Assembly: GCA_027297085.1 (NCBI GenBank)
Contig: JAPUIL010000615.1
Location: 1 to 7,573, forward strand
DNA from: Verrucomicrobiota bacterium
Lineage (GTDB): Bacteria > Verrucomicrobiota > Verrucomicrobiia > Opitutales > UBA2995
Direction of reading: 5' to 3'
DNA length: 7,573 nucleotides
This document shows, piece after piece, positions 1 to 7,122 of this stretch. Under the pieces are notes generated by a model. That model was given only the letters and a program-made list of their open reading frames with translations. It ran no database searches and had not been told where the DNA came from. The position numbers and the translations under genes are program-made. Each line of letters begins with the position of its first letter. Positions within the stretch are counted from its first letter, which is position 1.

Positions 1-1
1 G

Positions 2-216
2 GGGGTCAAACCTTCAATCCCGCATTGGCATGCACGATTGCAAGGAATGACCCCGACGCCGGTCTTGCTTCGATATTTGACAAAAAACCGCTTAAGTGAG
101 TGCCATTCGGGTCAAACCTTCAATCCCGCATTGGCATGCACGATTGCAAGGAATGCCCCCGACGCCGGCCCTGCTTCGATAATTTATCGATAAATTGCTT
201 AACTTAGGACCATTCA
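2..216. repeat. Two tandem copies of a 106-base hairpin repeat (REP/IS200-end-like)
   Basis: The units are 3-108 and 109 to about 216. The first 45 bases of each are identical; the rest is diverged but alignable, both ending in CCATTC. Each unit begins with an imperfect palindrome. In copy 1 the stems are GGGGTCA 2-8 with TGACCCC 48-54, CCTT 11-14 with AAGG 42-45 (bulged C at 41), CAATC 15-19 with GATTG 36-40, and GCAT 22-25 with ATGC 30-33 around a TGGC loop. Copy 2 keeps all inner stems (117-151) but has a mismatch in the outer one. A long hairpin with a bulge in tandem resembles the REP/BIME sequences and ends mobilised by IS200-like (RAYT) transposases; that family assignment is my inference, and no transposase gene is present. 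Confidence 0.8.
181..196. other. Perfect 16-base palindrome at the end of repeat copy 2
   Basis: AATTTATC is followed directly by GATAAATT, a perfect inverted repeat without a spacer. It lies in the diverged tail of repeat copy 2; the equivalent part of copy 1 (about 75-92) is not palindromic. It could be a protein-binding site or simply an AT-rich variant of the repeat tail. No function can be assigned. Confidence 0.4.
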
Positions 217-694
217 GGTCATTGCCTCTATCCAAAAAGAGTTTGGCCGTGAGATCGTCAACAAGCAGCCATGGAAGGTGCTTCCAAAAAACAAGAAGCT
301 GACGCAACGCGAGCTTATTAACCTTTTCCGCTATCACTACTGGCAAACTTGGGAAAAGGAATATTCCCGGAATGATGCGCGCTTTTCCACATGGCCGAAA
401 CAACGTGAATTGCATTTGAAACTTCTGGCCAACTTTAAAAGCCTATTGGTGCGGTATGGATTCCATGGCTACGGAAACCCGAAGGACGACAACGGTATGG
501 CTGTATTCGCCGAGGACCGATTGGTGCTACAGGAAGTAGTAGCCGAGATACCATCTCCCTTCTATTCGACTTCAGTAAGAGATGATTTTGCGCAGTTTGA
601 AAATCTTGAAGAGGTAAAAGAATTCTTCAGAAACCAAGGTTCTCCGCGGGCGAAGAAATTAGTTAAACAAGTCAGTGCAGCAGTGGCTAAATAA
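203..694 (+). pseudogene. Hypothetical protein, probably 5'-truncated by the adjacent repeat
   Basis: I do not recognise the family. The frame is open from 203, just after a TAA at 200-202 that lies inside repeat copy 2, to the stop at 692-694. The only conventional start in frame is GTG at 278, giving 138 residues, but the sequence between the repeat boundary (about 217) and 278 already reads as plausible protein (SIQKEFGREIVNKQPWK). GTG 278 has no usable ribosome-binding site, since GGAAG ends next to it. The protein is soluble, without signal peptide or membrane segment. It has an aromatic, charged N-terminal part (RYHYWQTWEKEYSRND), a middle with GFHGYGNPKDDNG, and a Lys-rich alpha-helical end. 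The simplest reading is a gene remnant whose 5' end was displaced by the repeat; a short intact gene starting at GTG 278 is the alternative. It converges on the lyase gene. Confidence 0.5.
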
Positions 695-696
695 CT

Positions 697-749
697 GAAC
701 GATCGAACTTCAAATACTTATTTTTTCAAGTTCAGAGGCTGAGGTGATT
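697..749. repeat. Left direct repeat flanking the lyase gene
   Basis: This segment aligns with 2866-2926. Positions 718-749 match 2895-2926 at 27 of 32 bases, and 697-717 match 2866-2886 at 15 of 21. The right copy has 8 extra bases (2887-2894) between the two blocks. The homology therefore covers the end of a coding sequence plus about 20 bases beyond its stop. The pair brackets the heparinase-family gene on both sides. Confidence 0.7.
718..747 (-). pseudogene. C-terminal relic of a second PVC-type dehydrogenase gene
   Basis: Read on the minus strand these ten codons give SPQPLNLKK and a stop, exactly the last nine residues and stop of the large dehydrogenase gene that ends at 2895. Five codons differ (TCA/TCG, CCT/CCC, AAC/AAT, AAA/AAG, TAA/TAG), all at the third position and all synonymous. 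That is the pattern of a diverged paralogue once under protein-level selection, not of a fresh duplication. Immediately upstream the frame has TAA (748-750) and the resemblance stops, so only the tail survives. It lies just downstream of the lyase gene, in the same orientation. Confidence 0.65.
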
Positions 750-787
750 AAAGGTATGTAATGATATTGGCATTGAGGGCCGACGTC

Positions 788-2830
788 TCAGTGAGAATTC
801 TCATCCCTGCGATTTTCAGGGACGAACTGGATCAACCAGTCGTCCTGTTTCGATGGCTTTATAACTTTTAGTAGAATGCGCGTAATCTCCGAGCCCCAAA
901 CGGCCACAAGTCCGCCATCAGAGATCGGGATTGCCTCGAGTATGGGCTTTAGCTTTTGACTGTCAAAACGCACTTCGATTGCTGACGTCATCCCGTCCCC
1001 AGAAAGCAAAAGAACCCCGTCAGCGACTTTGCGAACGTCACAAGTGGTCATCAGGCTGAGCGTAATCTCCGAAACATCCCGATTGAGGACATAGTGTTCT
1101 GAAAGCGTAACATCCTGACCACGGTTGAGTGTCAAAATTCTTTTCCACGATACGACACCGGCTTCGAGAGGATAGGCGTCTGACAGATCCATCGTGAGCC
1201 GGGCGAAGGTATCTTCAGTGCGATAAATGACGTCGGACGCGGCGTGTGTACGTCCCTCCTTCTGCATGATTCCATTGATCGTTGGTAGATTGTGATAGGC
1301 CGACTGCATTGTCCAGATGCTGTAGCGGTCAGGGCTGGAATTCGTAGCGGTGTAAGCTATGGGGCCCACATCGATCAGCACAGGTTTACCATCAGCGAAA
1401 ATGACAAAGTTCCCGGTATCGTTGTGATTGTGGCCTTCACCATTGCTCCCCGCCTTTGCTCCCAGAAATAGCCCTTTTGTTGTGCCCGCAACATCCCGGG
1501 CAGCCATAACCTGCATGCTCGATACCCAAGCGTCCCTGAGCAATGGCGGATTATCACTTTCGCCCGAATTGACATCGAGCGGTGTAAGGAACAAAGCGGT
1601 GAGATCTCTCTGCAGGGAGTGGTCGCCCCAGGAACGTTCGTAAGCGAGCAGCGAACGCCCCAAAGCTACGAGATTGGGATCATCGATCCGCCGTCCATAA
1701 CGAATTATCAACTCCGCCGGCATTTCAATTCTTCCAGGAGAATCGGAGAAGTTCATAAAGTAGTTCTCCGCAATGTGTACTTGATAGATATACTGCGCCA
1801 TCTTTTGGACCAGCGCTTCATCGAATAAATCAAATTTACCACCGGACGCTGAGTTCAGAAGTTCTAGTGCCTCGAATAGTGAACCAGCCGTCTTTCTCCA
1901 ATAGCTGGGCCCTTCATGACAGGCTCCGTCTGGTTGGTATTGGCTGAAGAAATAATCCAGAGATCCGAATAACTTTTCCAGGGCGGCGAGCCGACGATCG
2001 TCGTCTTGTTCCAGGAGCAAGACACCGGTCAGCCAATTGGATGTAATCCAAGTGGTCCAGTTTCCCCGGCCTTCCATCCAGAGGAAATCTCTTTCCAGGC
2101 AAGGCGTCAGCATACGGCGATCCGCTTCAAAAGCGATTCGCTTTCGAATCATCGGCGAAACAGCATCCAGCTCCGGTCCCAGCAAGTAGTCGGTCCAGGC
2201 AAAAAGAGCAACGAATTCGCCCGAGCGAAGGTCGACACCCGGATTGCTGGTGTCGGGAAGCGTAGTGCGAATCTCGGCGAGGCGACGCAGGCCATTCAAC
2301 TTTACCTGGTCTTCAAACGGCGCCTGCAGAAAGGTTGTGGCAGAGTTTCCCCAGTAGCTTTGTTCGCACATCGCCCAAATGCCATTGATGATGTCATCAA
2401 GAAACCGGCCCCTGCCTTCAGCACACTCGGCAAGCACCAGACGTCGTAGACGATCCCGCCGGTTTTCATTGACCTGGTCATAGGGTCTTTTGTTGCCGGT
2501 CCGGAAAAACTCGAGAAACAGTGTCGCTGGCAGTTGCGGCCACTCTTCTCCAAGAAACGGTTCGGCGTCCGAGATCAACTCATCCCGCACATCGTGGGCG
2601 AGAGTCTCCCAGGCCTTACGTTCAGCCGCACGAGGGAACGGATGCCAGGCACCCAATGATTCCAACAGACCCGGCAGTTCGTCCAAATAGTGGGATCTTA
2701 GTGAAGGCACCTGCACGGATCTCGAGGCCTGAGCCGTGAGCACGACCGGCAGCACGCTGACAACGAGGACAGATTGCAGGACAAACACTAGACAACCATG
2801 GGCAAGAGCACTGGGTGTTTGGTATTTCAT
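788..2830 (-). CDS. Secreted heparinase II/III-family polysaccharide lyase
   Basis: The 680-residue product should cleave an acidic polysaccharide by beta-elimination in the periplasm or outside the cell. Residues 1-35 form a signal peptide with a hydrophobic core and an AQA motif (33-35) before the likely cleavage site. An alpha-helical toroid domain follows to about residue 415. It contains NWTTWITSNW (257-266) and CHEGPSYW (304-311), where Tyr310, and possibly His305, sit where the family has its catalytic Tyr. The C-terminal beta-sandwich (about 430-670) carries GHNHND (466-471), the family's metal/catalytic His motif, then PVLIDVGP (483-490) and AYHNLPTING (511-520), all typical of the heparinase II/III C-terminal domain. 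Length is normal and the frame is intact. The ATG at 2830 is chosen because it gives the signal peptide; there is no clear Shine-Dalgarno sequence. The gene lies 64 bases downstream of the dehydrogenase gene on the same strand, so cotranscription is likely. Substrate (heparin-like, alginate-like or other uronate polymer) cannot be decided. Confidence 0.9.
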   Translation of the reverse strand: MKYQTPSALAHGCLVFVLQSVLVVSVLPVVLTAQASRSVQVPSLRSHYLDELPGLLESLGAWHPFPRAAERKAWETLAHDVRDELISDAEPFLGEEWPQLPATLFLEFFRTGNKRPYDQVNENRRDRLRRLVLAECAEGRGRFLDDIINGIWAMCEQSYWGNSATTFLQAPFEDQVKLNGLRRLAEIRTTLPDTSNPGVDLRSGEFVALFAWTDYLLGPELDAVSPMIRKRIAFEADRRMLTPCLERDFLWMEGRGNWTTWITSNWLTGVLLLEQDDDRRLAALEKLFGSLDYFFSQYQPDGACHEGPSYWRKTAGSLFEALELLNSASGGKFDLFDEALVQKMAQYIYQVHIAENYFMNFSDSPGRIEMPAELIIRYGRRIDDPNLVALGRSLLAYERSWGDHSLQRDLTALFLTPLDVNSGESDNPPLLRDAWVSSMQVMAARDVAGTTKGLFLGAKAGSNGEGHNHNDTGNFVIFADGKPVLIDVGPIAYTATNSSPDRYSIWTMQSAYHNLPTINGIMQKEGRTHAASDVIYRTEDTFARLTMDLSDAYPLEAGVVSWKRILTLNRGQDVTLSEHYVLNRDVSEITLSLMTTCDVRKVADGVLLLSGDGMTSAIEVRFDSQKLKPILEAIPISDGGLVAVWGSEITRILLKVIKPSKQDDWLIQFVPENRRDENSH

Positions 2831-2894
2831 AATGATTAACCGGCGTGAGGAAGAATTTTGCCACAGAACGCACGAATACTAAATACAGAAAAAG
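2831..2894 (-). other. Short A-rich spacer between dehydrogenase and lyase genes
   Basis: The 64 bases separating the two genes contain no hairpin followed by a T-run, so nothing seen would stop transcription between them. The part 2858-2894 is built of similar short words (CACAGAA, CACGAA, ACAGAA) and overlaps the right direct repeat. The minus strand just before the lyase ATG has no good Shine-Dalgarno sequence. It may be a short dispersed intergenic repeat. Confidence 0.4.
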
Positions 2895-2926
2895 CTATTT
2901 CTTCAAATTCAGAGGCTGGGGCGATT
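2866..2926. repeat. Right direct repeat flanking the lyase gene
   Basis: This is the partner of 697-749. It spans the last ten codons of the dehydrogenase gene (complement of 2895-2926) and about 30 bases beyond its stop. It differs from the left copy at four bases in 2896-2926, all at third codon positions, and carries eight extra bases at 2887-2894. The two copies are about 2.17 kb apart with only the lyase gene between them. Confidence 0.7.
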
Positions 2927-5900
2927 GCAGATAGGCAAACAGGTCGATGATAGATTTTTCATCGAGGCCAGTCATTAAACCGCTTGGCATGAGTGACATA
3001 CCTGCGTCTTCCATGCTTTGAATGTTTGACTGCTCAATCACTACAGGCTGACCGCCAACCGGGCGAAGTACAAGCACATGCTCGTCCTTATCAGCAATAA
3101 ACCCGGCCAGAGTTTGGCCGTCTTTAGTTCGGACAATAGTGTTTTCGAAGCCTTCACGGATTTCGGCACTCGGGTTGGTGATGGCCAGTAGAAGGCTTTC
3201 ACGATCGTGGCGTTGGTAGCCCGTTAATTCCGGCCCAATATCACCACCTTCATTGTGCAGGCTGTGACAGGCGGCACAACGAGCCATAAAATGCTGCCTG
3301 CCTTCGAAGCGATCGCCTCCGGATTTGGAACTTTCTAGCACTACTCGGATGCGGTCCATTTCTGCATTGCCGCTGTCGGACAAAAAAGGATTTTCTTTCC
3401 AGATTTTCTTAATCAAGGCATCAACTTTCTTATCGTTTAGGCGACGCATGCTTTCGACCGCATCGGTTGGAATCAGATCCACGGAAAGCGATCCACTCAC
3501 TACCGATTGCAACCATCGAGCTGCCCAAGCCGCACGACTGACCAATAATGTTTGAGCAGCAGTCCGTACTTGGGGATCGAACTTCGGGTACATAAGCGAA
3601 ACACGCGCCCCAACTGTTGGGTCATTGTAAGAACGAAGTGCGGATAGGGTCACTTCCTGAGTTTGGTGATCTTCACTATTCAGTTGTGATAAAAGAGTGT
3701 CCAGCAGACCGGGTTGTGGCACCTCCCCCAACGCTTCAATGATCCTTCGACGTTTTTCTTCCTTAGTTGAACTATTTTTTAAGGCGGCCTCCGCTTTCTC
3801 AACAGCTGCCGTAATTCCCTGCCGAACCTGCATAGCAAGAGAACCTCCTCCTGCTTCTGTAAGAGCATCCAAAAGTTCGGTTGGTAAGCCGGTCATTGAA
3901 CGGCCTCTATAGGCATCTTCAAATCCTTTTAATAAAGTAGCTTTGCTGTCCTTGTCAGGTGCCAGATTTAATAATCGGGCACAGGCTCTCAGGTAATCTC
4001 GACTTCCTTCCGATGCCAAACGGCGTATGACAAATTCGAGCAATGGTTTCTGTACCATAGCGCGGTCGAACAATCGATGATTCTGAAACAAACCGACAAC
4101 CTGGTTAGCGTCTTGTGAACAGAAGGCTTCCAGAGCCCACCAAACCAGCAGGGGCATATAGGTATCCTCGGCATCTTCATCCTGCATCATTAGCTCATGA
4201 ACGATTGCCAAACCTCCGAGTGATTGCAGGCGCTTGGCAGTGGAAGCCAACTGCTGACGCACTTCCACGTTGGGATCACCGGCCGCAAGGTCCCGCATCA
4301 TGCTCAATTCCCAGCCAGTAGCATTCCTTTCATCGCCAATTAAGCGGACAGCCCATTTTCTCACAAAAGGATTCTCGTGATTCAATGCCGTCCTCCGTAC
4401 CTCTTTATCAAATCCTCCTAACAAGTTGATCACCCAAAGCGCTTCCAATGCCGTCTGACCTTTTTCATCCAGTAGCCAGGACCTCAAATGCGGAAGTACG
4501 GATCTATCCTGCCGTTGATTGAGGAGCCGGCGGGCGGTTTCCCGATACCAGCGTCGTTTGTCTCTAAGCAACTCTACCAGTTCTCTACTATTCAATTTCC
4601 CCAGATCCAACTGTACGGCTTTATAAGTACCTGCATTTCGGATACGGTAGATTCGGCCATCCGTCACACTAATCTTACCTTCGTGGTTACCATAATGATT
4701 AATCTGTTTGTCATACCAATCCGCCACATACACCGCACCATCCGGTCCGGTTTCTGTGTACACGGGTCGAAACCATCGATCTGCCGAGTCAATCATGGTA
4801 TCTATCGGCTCGGAGTGAAAGGAAGGCCCACGTTCTACTCTCCGCGAAGCCAGCACCTGACCGGCCAAAGGATTGGCAGTGAGAATGGAGTGTTCATAAC
4901 GCGACGGCAAAACACCCTCCTCATAAATCATTAGATTGGTGGTTACGCGCTGCGAAGTTGGTTCCTGGACACCCATAAAATATCCGTAGGCGTAAGGATT
5001 GGAAAGCTCGCCATGTTTGGTAAAGGTCTTCCGGTTGTAAGATCCTTGCATGTAGTGGTAGCCAAGTTTGCCACCTTCATTTGCTCCCGCGAACAAACGT
5101 CCTTGGGCATCAAACTGACAGCTCCAGATATTCCCGCCGCCTTCGGCAAACCTTTCGTAAATATGTTTCTTTGGATGAAAACGCCACATTAGCTGGCCCA
5201 CACTTTTTATGGGAGGATCGTTTCTGCCTGTAACCGTGATGGAAGCGGTCACTGTCGAACCTTGCGCGCCGTAGAGCCAGCCATCCGGTCCCCAGTTGAG
5301 ACTGTTGGCAATAGAATGGGAATCCTGAATTCCGAATCCGGTCAGGTGTACCTCCGGAGGTCCATCCACCACATCATCGTGGTCCGCGTCGTTGTAAAAC
5401 AACAAGTAAGGCGGCTGCAGGACCCAAACCCCGTTGCCATCCCAGGCTACGCCGGTAGCGAGGTTCAATCCTTCCAGAAAAGGGGTAATTTTATCGAAGT
5501 CTCCATCCCCATTAGTATCTTCGTGAATGGTGATCACGTCGGCGCCAGCAACAAAGTTGGGATCTCCCGGAGGAGGTGGAACCTGATTGTAGGTATTTCG
5601 CCAATACTGGTCGCGAGTCACGATCTCCAGTCCGGCGGGGTGTGGATACTGCCGGTATTGCACCACCCACATACGACCGCGTTCATCGAAGCGGAGAAAA
5701 GAAGGTTGTATAAGGTCCGGTTCGGAGGCGATCAAGTCGATCTCCAACCCTTCGGCAGGCACCAGGAAATCGTGAGATTTTTCAGCGGTTAACCCTGTTC
5801 CTCCGGCTATTTTCAGCCTTTTCCCAGAACTTATGGTGCCTCCGCCGGCAACGGCACTTCCATCGAGCCCCCATTGAACCGCCGCTTTCAACAAAGACTG

Positions 5901-6689
5901 CATTTGCGGCAAAGCCATTTCTTCTATGCTCCCCAAGGACGTGTAGAATACGCGTTTACCGTCCTTTTCATTGGTCCAGGCAACAGGATAGACCGGTTCA
6001 CCTTCAGCATATCGGGCACTCAAAAGAATTTCCAAAGCAGGATCCAGATCGATGTATTTATACAGTTTGTCACCGATCAAGAATGATTTTTTTGACCCCT
6101 GTGCTCGCACAATAGGATGTTCATTAGCGGATGCTACAAACCAACACACTACATTCAAAGGTGGCTGCCCCTCCTTTGAGTTATCATGGCCCTGATAACT
6201 GGCGCCCAATACATCCACATCAAATGTATTCCAGGCCGCATGCCCATCCGGTGCCTTATAACCGGTACCCTTTGGCCGCTCGCCAAACGCATGACTGGAA
6301 GTGCGAACCATCACCACCGGTTTACCGGATAATATCCATTCGCGAATCCGCATGAGATCTTCGGTTTCAGGATATCGTCTCCTTAGACTGAGAATGAGGA
6401 TATCAGACGAATCCAACGCCTCGATGCCCCTGAAAGTATGGGTTAGCAGCGATTCCCGGTCGTTACCTTCAGCGAAAATAAAGGTACTTTCTATGCCAAG
6501 GGGCTCCAGCTGCTTGCGGGCAAATTCTGGCAAAGTTTCCGGTGTGCCATACTCGTGTTCTCCTAAAATAAAGAGTGCTTTTTTGCCGGCATAACGGTTC
6601 GGGTCCTGGTCTTGGCCAGATAGCGAGTTCAGACACAAAAGAGAGGTTACCGAAATAACCAATAAAGTCAGGGTCTTGGGGAGTTGCAT
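2895..6689 (-). CDS. ThuA domain / PVC-type membrane-bound dehydrogenase / HEAT / cytochrome c protein
   Basis: The 1264-residue protein has a signal peptide (1 to about 25; Cys19 is not in a good lipobox, so lipidation is doubtful). A ThuA-like domain (about 35-275) has GEHEYGTPETLPEFA at 43-57, VRTSSHAF at 128-135 and GHAAWNTFDVDVLG at 149-162. A six-bladed-propeller dehydrogenase domain of the PVC type (about 308-686) follows, with calcium-loop-like DTNGDGDFDK (391-400) and NDADHDDVVDG (433-443) and a closing blade at TETGPDGAVYVADWYD (645-660). HEAT-like helical repeats fill about 700-1095. The last part is the PVC-type haem-binding domain: CAACH with Cys1138, Cys1141 and His1142, IGPELTG (1151-1157), and Met1231, Met1234 or Met1239 as candidate distal ligand. 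By family knowledge it should be an exported sugar-oxidising or sugar-binding redox protein passing electrons to periplasmic carriers; the substrate is unknown. No clear Shine-Dalgarno sequence precedes the ATG. It heads the probable operon with the lyase gene. Confidence 0.92.
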   Translation of the reverse strand: MQLPKTLTLLVISVTSLLCLNSLSGQDQDPNRYAGKKALFILGEHEYGTPETLPEFARKQLEPLGIESTFIFAEGNDRESLLTHTFRGIEALDSSDILILSLRRRYPETEDLMRIREWILSGKPVVMVRTSSHAFGERPKGTGYKAPDGHAAWNTFDVDVLGASYQGHDNSKEGQPPLNVVCWFVASANEHPIVRAQGSKKSFLIGDKLYKYIDLDPALEILLSARYAEGEPVYPVAWTNEKDGKRVFYTSLGSIEEMALPQMQSLLKAAVQWGLDGSAVAGGGTISSGKRLKIAGGTGLTAEKSHDFLVPAEGLEIDLIASEPDLIQPSFLRFDERGRMWVVQYRQYPHPAGLEIVTRDQYWRNTYNQVPPPPGDPNFVAGADVITIHEDTNGDGDFDKITPFLEGLNLATGVAWDGNGVWVLQPPYLLFYNDADHDDVVDGPPEVHLTGFGIQDSHSIANSLNWGPDGWLYGAQGSTVTASITVTGRNDPPIKSVGQLMWRFHPKKHIYERFAEGGGNIWSCQFDAQGRLFAGANEGGKLGYHYMQGSYNRKTFTKHGELSNPYAYGYFMGVQEPTSQRVTTNLMIYEEGVLPSRYEHSILTANPLAGQVLASRRVERGPSFHSEPIDTMIDSADRWFRPVYTETGPDGAVYVADWYDKQINHYGNHEGKISVTDGRIYRIRNAGTYKAVQLDLGKLNSRELVELLRDKRRWYRETARRLLNQRQDRSVLPHLRSWLLDEKGQTALEALWVINLLGGFDKEVRRTALNHENPFVRKWAVRLIGDERNATGWELSMMRDLAAGDPNVEVRQQLASTAKRLQSLGGLAIVHELMMQDEDAEDTYMPLLVWWALEAFCSQDANQVVGLFQNHRLFDRAMVQKPLLEFVIRRLASEGSRDYLRACARLLNLAPDKDSKATLLKGFEDAYRGRSMTGLPTELLDALTEAGGGSLAMQVRQGITAAVEKAEAALKNSSTKEEKRRRIIEALGEVPQPGLLDTLLSQLNSEDHQTQEVTLSALRSYNDPTVGARVSLMYPKFDPQVRTAAQTLLVSRAAWAARWLQSVVSGSLSVDLIPTDAVESMRRLNDKKVDALIKKIWKENPFLSDSGNAEMDRIRVVLESSKSGGDRFEGRQHFMARCAACHSLHNEGGDIGPELTGYQRHDRESLLLAITNPSAEIREGFENTIVRTKDGQTLAGFIADKDEHVLVLRPVGGQPVVIEQSNIQSMEDAGMSLMPSGLMTGLDEKSIIDLFAYLQSPQPLNLKK

Positions 6690-6750
6690 ATTTGAGATTT
6701 TAAATGTTCCAAAAGGGGAAGCATCTCAGATTGATCCTTTTACCTTAAGC

Positions 6751-7063
6751 GTCAACCGTGCAAAATGATCCGACCTTGGTGTAATTTTTATGCGGGGAGA
6801 CGTGACAAGTATTCGAGGTCTTTTTCCACCTCATAACTATCGAAGAGGTAGGGCAAAAGCGTCCTCGCTCTGCCGCCATTAATTGCCAGAAATACACGGC
6901 GCAGCGGGACGCTGCTGCCCAACCCGGCACAGGCACCTTGTCCCACGAATTTGGAACTTCTACTGTGGGAGGTAGCTTGCTGCCGATGGCTAATTCAAAT
7001 GAGGGGTTAGAATGCCCCGCATTTTTAATTACACCCAACCGGCCTATCCAATTTGCCCGTGAC
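6751..7063. mobile_element. Probable degenerate miniature inverted-repeat element (MITE-like)
   Basis: The plus strand at 6778-6797 reads GGTGTAATTTTTATGCGGGG. The minus strand at 7035-7015 begins with GGTGTAATT and ends with TGCGGGG, with five A instead of TTTA between. Weaker similarity continues outward on both sides: TTGG, then GCAAA near 6760-6764 and 7054-7058, then GTCA at 6751-6754 and 7063-7060, giving imperfect inverted repeats of about 47-49 bases. The interior has a perfect stem-loop at 6901-6915 (GCAGCG, loop GGA, CGCTGC) and another at 6815-6832 (GAGGT with ACCTC). I see no transposase motif and no clear target-site duplication. A non-autonomous transposable element is the best reading; a structured non-coding repeat is the alternative. 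Confidence 0.5.
6788..6946 (-). CDS. Doubtful small ORF inside the inverted-repeat element
   Basis: From GTG at 6946 this frame encodes 52 residues; it is open further back to 6994, giving 68 codons without an ATG. The last 22 residues (LLPYLFDSYEVEKDLEYLSRLP and a final Ala) look like a normal amphipathic protein tail, unlike the Cys- and Trp-rich product of the longer overlapping frame (7038-6745). The stop codon falls inside the left inverted repeat. I do not recognise the family and see no ribosome-binding site. It may be the end of an ancestral element-encoded protein rather than a working gene. Confidence 0.2.
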   Translation of the reverse strand: MGQGACAGLGSSVPLRRVFLAINGGRARTLLPYLFDSYEVEKDLEYLSRLPA

Positions 7064-7122
7064 CAATAGCGACCCTAATTCGGAGGTTCTCAAATGCTAT
7101 TGATTTTTGCCAGTACTGCGGT

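Larger units (their letters stand above)
6690..7122. other. Gene-poor region holding a probable mobile-element remnant
   Basis: These 433 bases separate the dehydrogenase start from the beta-barrel gene on the same strand. They contain the inverted-repeat element at 6751-7063 and no gene I can defend. Two overlapping minus-strand frames are open through the element (7038-6745, and 6994-6788), but neither has a recognisable domain or a ribosome-binding site. The promoter for the dehydrogenase/lyase pair should lie here or inside the element. TTGACG (complement of 6750-6755) is a good -35 word, but the hexamer 17 bases downstream is poor, so I do not call a promoter. No terminator is visible after the barrel gene. 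Confidence 0.5.

Noticed and set aside
92..415. Minus-strand reading frame of 107 codons through the repeat and the small gene
   Set aside because: It is antisense to the better-supported plus-strand frame, starts inside that gene and ends in the repeat; its product shows no domain.
695..735. Hairpin GAACTT (705-710) with AAGTTC (728-733) as a terminator between the convergent genes
   Set aside because: The T-run is in the loop rather than after the stem in either direction, and the bases belong to the dehydrogenase relic.
2006..2449. Plus-strand 147-codon frame inside the lyase gene
   Set aside because: It is antisense to a long gene with clear heparinase motifs and its product shows no domain; it is a shadow frame.
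6727..6755. TTGACG plus a -10 hexamer 17 bases downstream as the dehydrogenase promoter (minus strand)
   Set aside because: The -10 candidate AATCTG matches the consensus at only two of six positions, so it is not distinguishable from chance.
6745..7038. 97-codon minus-strand reading frame spanning the inverted-repeat element
   Set aside because: Its composition is unusual for a protein (scattered Cys and Trp, no domain), it runs across both inverted repeats, and another frame in the same segment looks more protein-like.
7032..7063. Integron attC-like words (ACCCAAC and its complement) near the element edge
   Set aside because: No matching partner core site at attC spacing and no integrase or cassette structure were found.
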